Of a DNA stretch of 64,000 bases, positions 9,012 through 18,700 are shown one piece after another. Each line of letters begins with the position of its first letter. Positions within the stretch are counted from its first letter, which is position 1. The notes under the pieces were generated by a model. It saw only the letters and a program-made list of their open reading frames with translations. It ran no database searches and had not been told where the DNA came from. The stretch covers positions 62,001-126,000 of the forward strand of contig JAFKGI010000018.1 in NCBI GenBank assembly GCA_017307785.1, in the 5' to 3' direction. The DNA is from Vulcanimicrobiota bacterium (GTDB lineage: Bacteria; Vulcanimicrobiota; Xenobia; Xenobiales; JADMJV01). Made by a program: the position numbers and the translations under genes.

Positions 9012-9820
9012 GTTGCCGACCGGGCGGTAAGACTTACCGGTTGGGGTCCGGGCTCACTTGCCGGCCTGGCGGTAAAACTTACCGACGCCTGGCAAGTTTC
9101 TCGGGGCGTGGCTCAGTCGCCGGCCTGGCGGTAAGAATTACCGGGAACTGGCAAGTTTCTGCGGTGCGGGGCTTAGTTGCCAGCCTGGCGGTAAGACTTA
9201 CCGGGAAACGGCAAGTTTCTGCAGCGGCGGGGCTCAGTTGTCTGCCTGGCGGTAAAACTTACCGGGGACCGGCAAGTCCAAGCAGCGGCGGGCTCACATG
9301 TCGGCCTGACGGTAAAACTTACCGGCGCCTGGCAAGTTTCTGCGGGGCGGGGTCAGTTGCCGGCCTGGCGGTAAGACTTACCGAGGCCTGGCAAGTCTAA
9401 GCAGAGGCAGGGCTCACTTGCCGGCCAGGCGGTAAGACTTACCGACGCCTGGCAAGTTTCTGTGGTGCGGGGCTTACTCGCCGGCCTGGCGGTAAGACTT
9501 ACCGACGCCTGGCAAGTCGAAGCAGCGGCCGGGCTTAGTTGCCGGCCTGGCGGTAAGACTTACCGGGAACTGGCAAGTCCGGGCAGAGGCGGGGCTCAGT
9601 TGTCGGCCTGACGGTAAAACTTACCTGCGCCTGGCAAGTCGAAGCAGCGGCCGGGCTTAGTTGCCGGCCTGGCGGTAAGACTTACCGGGAACTGGCAGGT
9701 CGAAGCAGCGGCCGGGCTTAGTTGTCGGCCTGGCGGTAAGACTTACCGGGAACTGGCAAGTCCGGGCAGAGGCAGGGCTCACTTGCCGGCCAGCGGTAAG
9801 ACTTACCGCTGGCTGGCAAG
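9012..9820. repeat. nested-palindrome array B: 13 full units plus a half unit
   Basis: Same unit as array A and same orientation. The first copy (about 9013-9040) lacks its right arm. Linkers fall into types: a TTTCTGCGG-GCGGGG type early in the array, then GTCGAAGCAGCGGCCGGGC and GTCCGGGCAGAGGCGGGGC types that recur in the later units (about 9510-9780). This indicates amplification of multi-unit blocks. Unlike the other five arrays, it lies upstream of both neighbours (TPR gene on minus, membrane protein on plus), that is, in a divergent gap. The final unit (9782-9820) runs to about 45 bases before the likely start of the next gene. Confidence 0.97.
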
Positions 9821-9866
9821 CGGAACCGGCAAGGATTCCACGGCCGGCCGGGCAAACGCTGGCCCG

Positions 9867-10532
9867 GTGTTGGCGCGACTGATGTTGGGCAGCTTCCTTC
9901 TGACCGGCGTAACGGGCGCGGCGGCTTTCACCTGGCTGAATCTGGAGCTGCTGCGCCGCATCCAGAGTCATGAAGGCGACCCGCTGGTCTGGGCTGTCTT
10001 TGCCCTGGGCGTTCTCCCCCTCACTCTGGCCTGCTGGGCCGTGCCCCTGGCCGCCCTTTACCGAGTCAGCTACGACCAGAGAGTCCCTGCCGGACTTCCG
10101 ACCTGGCGCCGCGGCCACCAGGTCGGCCTCCAGGCCCACTATCGCTCCGTTTTCTGGCGCGGATACGCCTCGCTCTTCGCCTGGAGCCTGTTGCTGCTGC
10201 TTCCCTACCTCATCACCGTCCAGTGGTGGCTGGTTTATCTGCACCTGGCTTTATTGCTCTACGCCGTCCTCAAAGCCACTCTTCGCCAGGCCCGCCTCAA
10301 CCGGGAAGAGCAGGCTATCCTCGACCGGGACATGAGAACCGCCACCATCCCGCCCTACGGCACGATCCCTTGGTCCGACCTGCAGGTTGCCGTCCAGGAA
10401 GAGCTCACCGTCACTCCCAAGAAAGACCTCACCTGCTGGTGGGTCACGATCCATGGGCAGAAGTGGAAGCGCTGCGAAATCCCCGAACACGCTCAGGCCA
10501 TCGCAGACTGGCTGGTCCGAGAAACGACGTAG
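9867..10532 (+). CDS. polytopic membrane protein, unknown (about 221 aa)
   Basis: Hydrophobic segments are visible at about residues 5-23, 40-65, 95-112 and 118-135. A soluble C-terminal region of about 85 residues follows (…TIPWSDLQVAVQEELTV…), with a WW pair and a basic patch. The reading frame is open further upstream, but there it translates repeat-array DNA. I therefore start at GTG 9867; ATG 9882 is the alternative. Neither has a convincing Shine-Dalgarno. Its last 282 bases are antisense to the minus-strand frame at 10251-10991. No family is recognised. Confidence 0.6.
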   Translation: MLARLMLGSFLLTGVTGAAAFTWLNLELLRRIQSHEGDPLVWAVFALGVLPLTLACWAVPLAALYRVSYDQRVPAGLPTWRRGHQVGLQAHYRSVFWRGYASLFAWSLLLLLPYLITVQWWLVYLHLALLLYAVLKATLRQARLNREEQAILDRDMRTATIPPYGTIPWSDLQVAVQEELTVTPKKDLTCWWVTIHGQKWKRCEIPEHAQAIADWLVRETT

Positions 10533-10991
10533 GCGCACCTCATAGGCAAAATCCCACAGGCCGGTCGCAAAAGCTGCATAGCCGGTGAGCAGCACAGCAA
10601 AGACTGCCGAGGGGATTGCCTCTTCGCCGAAATGAGAGGCCAGTCTTGGTACCGGCGCTAAAATCATGAAAAGCTGGCTTATGACGACCACGGGAGTAAA
10701 ACGTGCGCGACTGCCCAGGTTGTAGGCTGCCAGTATAGCCCCAAGCTGTAACGGGGCCCAGGCCAGATCGGGGCGGGCTGCATCGTGGGATTGGCAGACG
10801 ATCACGACTCCGAGGGCCAGAACAGATATGGATAGGCTCAACCCTCGACTGTAGGTGCCCATCAGGCCGAGGCCTGCGGTCACATAAAAGAGAGCCAGGG
10901 GAATGTCCGGTTCCCCCGCCAAACAGCTGAACAAGCAGGCCACACCCGCTAAAAATATCCAGCCCAGATTCAAATAGATCATCCAGATCAT
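10251..10991 (-). CDS. hydrophobic membrane protein, unknown; 3' part antisense to neighbour
   Basis: The first 155 residues contain four to five likely membrane segments (LNLGWIFLAGVACLFSCL; LALFYVTAGLGLM; LSLSISVLALGVVIV; LFMILAPV; AVFAVLLTGYAAFATGL), and base composition is less GC-rich than around. From about residue 160 the frame lies opposite the C-terminus of the plus-strand membrane gene and reads as polar, low-quality sequence. The real protein may therefore have lost its original end, or the overlap may be genuine. No family is recognised. It precedes the 11024-12717 gene pair on the same strand only as the downstream gene, with a 32-base gap. Confidence 0.5.
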   Translation of the reverse strand: MIWMIYLNLGWIFLAGVACLFSCLAGEPDIPLALFYVTAGLGLMGTYSRGLSLSISVLALGVVIVCQSHDAARPDLAWAPLQLGAILAAYNLGSRARFTPVVVISQLFMILAPVPRLASHFGEEAIPSAVFAVLLTGYAAFATGLWDFAYEVRLRRFSDQPVCDGLSVFGDFAALPLLPMDRDPPAGEVFLGSDGELFLDGNLQVGPRDRAVGRDGGGSHVPVEDSLLFPVEAGLAKSGFEDGVEQ

Positions 10992-11023
10992 CCCCAGGCC
11001 TACGCCACCGGGAAGCCGAGAGT

Positions 11024-11977
11024 TCAGCCTTTCCGCATGTCCCGCAGTAGCCGCCCGATATGGGTCAGCACGCCTTTGAAATCCTGGTCTTGCACAAGCT
11101 GGGTCTGGGACAGGTCCTTGCGCAGGTGGTCCACGTAGGCGATGGCCTTGAAGTCGCGGGTGTCCACGCCCTTGGCCGGCATGCGGTAGTTGACGCCACG
11201 CACCACCAGCACCAGGTAAGGCGGTAGCCGTCCGCCTTCGGCCAGCACCACCGGATACGGTCCGGGCTGGCTGCGCGCCCTTGCGCCGCGAAGAGCCAGG
11301 CAGCGGGCCAGCGGATGTTGCGAATCCAGGTCACGGCAGCCGGAGAAGAGATGATGCTGGCATTCCCCCAGGTCCAGCGGTCGGGCTAGCGGCTGACCGT
11401 TGATGCGAGTGGGCAGGGGAGTCAGGTTGCAGTGGCGCTTGAGGGCATCCTCCTCGGTGTCCAGCCGCACCTCGCCCCAGCGATACGACCAGGCCTTGCG
11501 CAGCGTGCGCAGACCCAGGCGCTCGTGCACATGCAGGCGCAGTCCTTGACCGGCGAAAGGCTCGACCACTTCGCGGCCATCCGGGCTCCAGCGCAAGCGC
11601 TGACTACCGCCCACCACCTCAATGGCTCCCGGATTCAGTCCTTTGGCCGCATGGAAAGCCATGGCCAGCTCGCGCACGGCCGGGGGCGACTTGTCGTCCA
11701 GCAGCCGATGGCTCAGGTCCTTCAGGTAGGGGCCGAAGTCGAAGTCGGTATCCGCGTGCAGAATCGTATCGTCGGCATCACATTCCGCCGCAATCGAACG
11801 CGCGCCCGCCGACTGGGCGGCGGCCAGCGCGTTGAGCACATAGAGTCGCGGTTCGGCCAGCGAGAAGTTCTTCAGTTTCTCCAGGCTTTTTTCGGCGCTC
11901 AGGGTAAACTGGCCGCTGGAATCGAGGCTGGCCTGCTCTACGTAGCCGGCCAGACAGGCGGTTAATTCGTCGGTCAA
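11024..11977 (-). CDS. unrecognised soluble protein coupled to a membrane protein (about 317 aa)
   Basis: The best start is the TTG at 11977, which overlaps the TGA of the upstream membrane-protein gene (TTGA). An in-frame GTG at 11998 is possible. The frame open further upstream is only the shadow of that gene. The sequence is mixed alpha/beta, with LYVLNALAAAQSAGARSI near residue 50 and RELAMAFHAAKGLNPGAIEV near 110, and a basic C-terminus (HIGRLLRDMRKG). The N-terminal part faintly recalls a GHKL/Hsp90-type ATPase helix, but I cannot confirm it. Most likely it works with the coupled membrane protein. A structure prediction would decide the fold. Confidence 0.6.
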   Translation of the reverse strand: MTDELTACLAGYVEQASLDSSGQFTLSAEKSLEKLKNFSLAEPRLYVLNALAAAQSAGARSIAAECDADDTILHADTDFDFGPYLKDLSHRLLDDKSPPAVRELAMAFHAAKGLNPGAIEVVGGSQRLRWSPDGREVVEPFAGQGLRLHVHERLGLRTLRKAWSYRWGEVRLDTEEDALKRHCNLTPLPTRINGQPLARPLDLGECQHHLFSGCRDLDSQHPLARCLALRGARARSQPGPYPVVLAEGGRLPPYLVLVVRGVNYRMPAKGVDTRDFKAIAYVDHLRKDLSQTQLVQDQDFKGVLTHIGRLLRDMRKG

Positions 11978-12717
11978 TTTCCGAACAGCTTCTGCCACAC
12001 CTCGTAGCCGCCGAAAATCAGCAGTCCGCAACTGGGGACGATGAACACACCCCAGAAAAGCAGGGCTACGACATCCAGCTTGCTCACCGGCATCCGCTGA
12101 TGCTGAAAGCGCAGGACGCCTCTCTCCCGAACCAGCCGCAACGTGGCTTCGTCCTGGCCGGGGTAACAGAGCGTGCCCAGCTCGCGAGCCAGGCGCTGGG
12201 CATCGGATTCGGCCGGTCCGGCCAGCTTGTCGGAGCGCAGAGCTCGGAAGCGCTTGCCCGAACGGGTCACGATCAGCGAGACGTAGCGCCACCAGAAGGT
12301 AAAGGGAGCCTGGGGAAGCTCTCCGGCCCAGGTCGTGCCGGCCAGTTCTTCGGCACCGCCCAGCGGCATCAGCGAGGTAAACACAAAAAAGCGTCGGTAG
12401 CGCAGGTAGAGTTCCTGACGCTCGGTATCCAGCACCAGTTGACAGCGCAGCAACGGTTTGAGCGAGTTCACTGCCACCAGCACCAGGCCCATGGCGGCAA
12501 AAAGGGCGCAGGCCAATTGCGACAACGGCGTCAGAATGGTGAACAAAATCAACGGGCAAAAAAGCATCCACAACCCGAAGAACCATTGAAACAGGGTGGT
12601 GGAAAGGAAATCCAGCTCGGCATCTTCCCCGAGTACGACCAGAGGGCTGCGATTCACCATGGTGTTTTTGACACGCTCATTTCCGTCCCTTTTCAGGACT
12701 GTGGGAGATATTAACAT
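11974..12717 (-). CDS. membrane protein, unknown (247 aa), first gene of a coupled pair
   Basis: Two adjacent hydrophobic helices at about residues 42-85 (FQWFFGLWMLFCPLILFTIL, then LACALFAAMGLVLVAV) and one near the C-terminus (VVALLFWGVFIVPSCGLLIF) flank a soluble middle region of about 120 residues. The middle resembles a PH-like or beta-rich domain (CQLVLDTERQELYLRYRRFFVF), though this is only an impression. ATG 12717 has a G-rich stretch a few bases upstream; a second in-frame ATG lies at about residue 20. It is divergent from the giant AAA+ genes, with 73 bases between the starts, so co-regulation is possible. Confidence 0.65.
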   Translation of the reverse strand: MLISPTVLKRDGNERVKNTMVNRSPLVVLGEDAELDFLSTTLFQWFFGLWMLFCPLILFTILTPLSQLACALFAAMGLVLVAVNSLKPLLRCQLVLDTERQELYLRYRRFFVFTSLMPLGGAEELAGTTWAGELPQAPFTFWWRYVSLIVTRSGKRFRALRSDKLAGPAESDAQRLARELGTLCYPGQDEATLRLVRERGVLRFQHQRMPVSKLDVVALLFWGVFIVPSCGLLIFGGYEVWQKLFGN

Positions 12718-12748
12718 CTGGATCCCCCACCACAGGTTCGGGACGGGG

Positions 12749-12780
12749 TATAACGAACGCTTAGTCAGTCATTCTGGGAG
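12749..12780 (+). promoter_or_regulatory. candidate -10 box and ribosome site for the AAA+ gene pair
   Basis: TATAAC at 12749-12754 resembles a sigma-70 -10 element. GGGAG at 12776-12780 is a good Shine-Dalgarno for the ATG at 12791. No convincing -35 box is present at the usual distance, so the promoter call is tentative. The ribosome site is what fixes the start, because the frame is open about 65 codons further upstream. Confidence 0.35.
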
Positions 12781-12790
12781 AGTTCTATCC

Positions 12791-15700
12791 ATGGCGATCT
12801 TTGGGCCGAAAATCGAAAACACGCAGCAGCTCGCAGCCGAGACGCTGAAACGCATGACGAAAGGCTTCTGGGGCGGCGAACCGACCGACCTGGAGCGAGT
12901 CGAGCTGGGTGATAAGTTCGTCTCCGAGCTGCCGGGCGTCAGCAAGAACCCTCTGGAGAAAAGCCTGGCCGAAGTGGCCCAGCGTTCGGCTGGAGACGTG
13001 CGCGCGGTGGCCGGCAAAGTCGCCCTCTACCGCACCGCCATCGAAGCCATGTCTCAGCAATTGACCGGCAGTGCCGGCGGCGTGATGGCCGGTGTGGCCA
13101 CCAAAGTCATGCAGCAGAACGGCCTGCTTCAGCCGGAAGAACGCGCTCGCGTGGGCGAGCGCTTTCTCAGCGGCATTGCTCAGTCCACCCAGAATGACGC
13201 CGAGAAAACGCTCAGCAATCTGACCCTGTCCGCCAACAAGGCGTTGACCCCCGGGGTTCAGGGCGCGCTGGCTCAAGCCAGTTTGCAGACGCTGTCGCAG
13301 GGCCTGACCGGCATCACCGGACCGGTGTTGGCCAAGGTGGGCTCCTCCGCACTGGGCCTGGCTTCCGCGCAGACGCCCGCCGACCAGGCCGCGCTGGGAG
13401 CCTCGGTGTTGGCCGCCATCACCGCCTCGGCCAACGCCAACGAAGCGGAAAGAACCTTGCTCAGCACTCTGGGCGCCGCCGGCAAAGAGCTGGCGGCCAC
13501 TTCCCAGACGGCCCTGGCCCAGGCGGGTCTGGAAGCGGTGGCTCAAGGAGTCACCTCGCTGACCGGTCAAAAGTTGGCCGAGGTCGCCGGAAAAGCCATG
13601 AACCTGACCAGTGCGGGCAAAGCCGCCGATCGCGACGCCCTCTCGGGGGCCCTGTTGGGCCACCTGGTCCATTCTCCGGTGTGTAACGAGGCCGAAAAGT
13701 CGCTGTATCGCACCATCAATCTGATCTGTCACAATGTGCACGAGAGCCGGGTTCCTCTCGGTCAGGCCACCCTGGCCCATATCGCCGGGGGAATTACCAC
13801 CGTGACCGACCGCACCCTGGCGCAAATCGGCAGCCAGGCGTTGGCTCTGGCGGGCAATGCCCCGCCTAACGAGAAAGCCGCTCTGGGCACGGCCGTGCTC
13901 GAGAGTTTTGCCGAATCGGCGGAAGCCACTCCGGCAGCCAAGGAGTTCGTCCAGAGCCTGGTCACGGCCATCGATCCCCTGGCTTATGCTTCGCAGGGGG
14001 CCCTGATTCGAGCCGCCTTCCAGAGCTTGTCGGCCGGCGAGTGCCCCAAGTCCATGACGGAACTGGCCGCCTTCGGCCAGGCCGCCATGGAACAGGCCAA
14101 GGCGGCCCAACCCCAGGAACAGGCGGCCGTGGGCCAGACCGTCCTCAAGCTCATCGGCCAGCTCCCCAGCCTGGATCCCGCGGAAAAAGTCTTTGCGGAA
14201 GCCGTGCTCCAGGCGGGTGAACAGCGGACCCCCGGCACTCAGGTTGCCCTGGTTCAGGCCGGACTCAAGCAGCTCACCACCCGGCTGACCGGACCGGTCG
14301 GCAAAGCTCTGGCCTCGCTGGTGCTGGAAACCAAGGTGGACCCGAAAGACCAGGCTGCGGTCAGCAGCGCCATGCTGGCCGGAATCGCCGAGCACGGCAC
14401 CAGCGAAGACGAGAAGCGCATCAGCCGCATGAGCGCCGAAGCTGCCGCCAAGTTCCCGGCCACCGCCGCCAACGCCATCGCCCAGTCCACCTTGCGCGTG
14501 CTGGCCAAGGGCATGGACAAGCCGCTGGACGCCACCCTGGGCGACTTGGGCAAAGAAACCATGGCGGCTGTCGCCAAAGGCACGCCGGAGGAACGCTCGG
14601 CCGTCGGCAGCTTCTTCCTCAACGCCATCGGCAACCAGTCCAACAACCCCAAGGAACAGGCCCTGTGCCGCGTGGCCACCGAGGTCTGTTCGGTGCAGCA
14701 GTCGGCCCCGGCCCGCGTGCAAGTGGTGGAAGCCACCCTCGACAAACTTTCCAAGGTCAGCGACGAGACGGCCGCGCAGGCGCTGGCGGGACTGGCCGTG
14801 CAACTGCTCCCCCATGTGAAAGGCGAAGCCGAGCAACGCAGCCTGGCGGTTTCCTACCTCTCGGGAATTTCCAAAGAAGGCAACGGGCTGAGCAAGCTGA
14901 TCGCTCCTCTGGCCGGTTATCTTGGGGATATCCCGTCTGGCCTGAAGCTGGCCCAGGCCACCCTGACGGCCATTCAGAACGGCCAGGATGATGTGGCCAA
15001 ACTGGGCCACGAAGTTCTCAGCGGCCTGCCCGCCGAAAAACTGGCCGAGCGCCTGAACATTTCGCGCACCCTGGTGCAGCACCTCAGCGACAAGGACGGC
15101 AACGCCGAAGCTCGCCAGCACCTGGAAAATTCCAGCCTGTTCCGCACCGACGAAGCGGTGGCTACCGTTTTCAGCGGCTTCCTGGCCAAAACCGCCGGAG
15201 CCGAGCCAGACGCCAAGGCCCTGGAAGCGGCCACCAAAGGCGAGCTGGAGAGCCTGCGCAAATCGGTGCTCGACGACGTCAGCGCCAACTGGCAGACGCG
15301 CATTGACCAGGAACTGACCCAGTCCATCGACCGCGGCAATATGCCCAAGCCGGAAGAGTTGGGCAGCACCACGCTGGCCAACTCCTGGGGGGAAATCGAG
15401 GCTCGTTTCAACGACGAAATCGAACAGCATCCGTTGCTGCGCCAGTCCAGCGCCGAAGAACGCCAGCAAGTGTTGGGTCAGGAGTCCTGGAAAGAATGGG
15501 CCGCTCAGTCCCGTTCCAGTCTCTCCTTCGGGGAGACCTTCTCCAAGGCTCAGCCCGAGGTCATCGCCTACTCGGGCAAGGACGACGCCGAAAAGAAGTT
15601 GCGCCAGACCACCATCGAAAAGATGGTCAAGCTGGACGAGCCGGCCGACGAACGGGACATGGCTCTGCTCAAGCGCAGCCTGAACACGTTGCCCACCGCC

Positions 15701-18700
15701 ATGCTGCAGGATCTGGAGAAGTTCAAATACTCCATCACGGTCACGCGCGACCGTGTCTCCAACGCTCACGCCAAACTGGAAGGCAAACTCGAAAAAACCG
15801 GCAGCCTGACCGACATGGACGAGGGGGCCCACATTTCCGAGCAGGGACAGAACCCGCGTATCCTGTTGCGCGCCAGCTGGAAGGGCGGCAAGCTGCACAT
15901 CGCGCCCGACTCGATGATGCGTCAGATCGCCAACGCCTACGACAAGGTGATGAACACCAACAGTTCCAGCCGCAATCTGTCCGAGCCCTTCAAGACGGAA
16001 GCCTCGCTGCTACCCGGGCGTTTTCAGGTGGACGTGGCCGCTTTCGGGGCCGAAATGTTCACCCGTTACCAGCTCGATCCGGATCGCATGTCCCGGCAGT
16101 TTCCGGCCTCTTTCGCGCTCTTGGAAAAAGGCTATTACACCAAGAATAAGGTGGACGCCAAAGCCCTGGCCGAGCTTCAGGTGACCACCCCTCCCATCGT
16201 GAACGTCAATCCCGACCCGTTTGCCGAGTTGCGCACCATCGAGGAACTGAACCGGGTGCAAAAAGCCCAGGGTCTGCCTCCGCTGCCCTACGTCTTCGAA
16301 ATCAAGGGCGAAGCTCAGCACAACGTCAACGAGTTGGTCAATCGACTGGGCGAGGCCCTGCGCGACGCCCGCAATCCGGGAGTGCCGCGCTGGCGCGAAG
16401 GAGAGGACGTGGTCCGCGTTCCGGCTGCGACCTTCAACAGCCCCACCGATATGGAGAAGCTGCTCAGCGAACAGGTGCAGGGCGGCCGCGCCTCCTTGAT
16501 GGTGCTCGACGAGCTGGGCCAGATTGGTCTGAGCAGCCCCGGCTTCGAGATTCTGGGCAAGTACATCGAACGCTTCGGCGGCCAGATGCCGCTGGTTTTG
16601 CAGGGTGGCACCTCCGACCTGGATCGACTCAAGAATGCGCTTCCTACCGTCACTCATCACCGTTTCAACACTCAGCCGTTGAGCGCCGGGATGATCACCA
16701 ACTTGCTGACCCAAAAAGCGCAGGCGGAAGGCTACGACCTCAGCCAGGAATCCATCAGCGCCATCGCTGCCAAAGCCAAGGACGGCGAGCTGAGTCAGGC
16801 CTTCACGCTCTGGCGCGGTGTCAAGTCTGCCCAGACGGAACGGGCCGCCACCCTCATGCCTTTCCTGGAGAAAGACCCCTCGGCGGTTTCCCGGGTGACC
16901 ACCACCGACGTGGCCAACGCCAAGATCATCAAAGAGAAAGATCCCCTGGACGAACTGGAGCGTATGACCGGCCTGGGCGCGGCCAAGCGCGAGCTGCGCA
17001 GCGTGCTGGCTCAGGTCAAGCTGCAGAAGGCTCAGCAAGAGTTCGGCATCACCGGCGATCCGCCACGATTGAACCTGCTCTTCGAAGGCAATCCCGGTAC
17101 CGGCAAAACCACCGTGGCCAAGCTGTTTGCCGATGCCCTGACCAAGGTGGGTTACCTTAAGAACAACAAGTTCAAGGAAATCCGCGTCCAGGATCTGCTC
17201 TCCGGCGGCAAGCCCGAGGAGAACGTCAAGAAGCTCTTCGAAGAAAACAAGGGCGCCGTCATCTTCATCGACGAGATGCACCAGCTCAAGGACACCGCCG
17301 AGGGCCGGCTGGCTTTCCGCTCCATGATTCCGTATCTGGGACATCCGGAGTACGCCGACACCGTCTTCATCGGCGCCGGCTACAAGGGCGAAATGCGCGA
17401 CCTGATCCGCGACGTGGACGACGGCGCCGAACGCCGTTTTACCTCGGTTCCTTTCGAGGATTATACGCGCAGCGAGCTGGGCTCGATTTTGGACAAAATG
17501 GTCGTCGACAAGCAGCGCGTGCTGGATGAGCCCACCCGTGAGGCGGCCCTGATGCGTTTGGAGCGCGAGCGGCGCAAGATGAAGAACTTCGGCAACGCCG
17601 GCAGCGTGATGTCGATGCTCGATATCGCCATCAAAAAGCAGACCACCCGCCTGACCAGTGGCGAAGTGGAGATGACCAAGGAAGCTCTGCAAATGCTGGC
17701 TCCCGACGATTTCGCCGCCGAGAAGGCGGTCACGCCCGACGAAGTCTGGGCCGAAATCAATGCCCTGGAAGGCCTCGACAACCTCAAGGCCGAGTTGCGC
17801 ACCCTCTGCGACTCGATCGAATACGACAAAGAGATGGGCAACGATCCGTTGGCCAGCTTCGAGCCCTACTTCATTCTCGACGGTCCTCCCGGCACCGGTA
17901 AAACCACCATGGCGCGCCTCATCGTCAAGCTGATGGCGGCTTACGACATCATCCCGAGCCACGGCCTGAGCGAAAGCCAGGGCGCGGATCTGCAGGCTGG
18001 TTTCGTGGGCCAGACCACCACCAAGGTGCAGAAACTCTTCGAAAGCATGTGGGGACAGGGCGGCTTCATTGACGAAATCGGCGGCCTGGCCCGCGCTCCC
18101 GAAGCCTTCAAGGCGGACGCGGCCAAGACCATGCTCAAGCAAATGGAGGACCACCGCGGTCGCTTCATCCTGGTGGTGGCCGACTACGCCGATCGCGTCA
18201 ACGACTTCCTCAATATCGATCCCGGTATTTCCCGGCGTTTCGGTCATCGCTTCAGCCTGGAACCGCTGGGCGAGGAAGCGGCCGTGCGCTCGCTGTGCAA
18301 GCAGTTGGCCGGCAAGGATCTGAAAGTGACCGACGAGGTGCGGGCGCTCATCGCCACCCGCATGACCGAGTTGCACGCGGCCCCCGATTGGGCCAGCAGC
18401 GGCGACGTGCGCAAGGTGCTCAACACGGTCGTCACCCAGCAGAAGACCTGTTTCCTGGAAGCGCGCGCCAATGGCCGCACCGTCGACCCCAAGGAACTGC
18501 TGCCCGAAGCCGTCAACAACGGATTTGACACCATCATGCGCGAGAAGAAAGCGCGTGAGGTTCCCATCGAGGAACGCCCCAAGGACGAGGGTCTGGCCTC
18601 GGAAACGGCGGCCGCGACCCAGAAGCCGACCGAGACCCAGGAGGTCGAGGAAGTCAAAATCACGGCGGAAGAGCAGGCGATTTTCGACGCCCAGGCTGAG

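Noticed and set aside
9041-9400. Open frames through the palindrome arrays (also near 24727-25143, 28516-29189, 43527-44165 and 56430-57006) giving 20-residue peptide repeats such as GGKTYRALASF
   Set aside because: The 60-base period is a multiple of three, so all frames stay open by repetition. No ribosome sites or consistent frame between arrays; the DNA palindrome, not a peptide, is conserved.
12785-15898. Long minus-strand frames opposite the AAA+ genes (also 16010-18982, 21384-22490)
   Set aside because: They mirror GC-rich codon use of the real plus-strand genes, have no family motifs and no ribosome sites.
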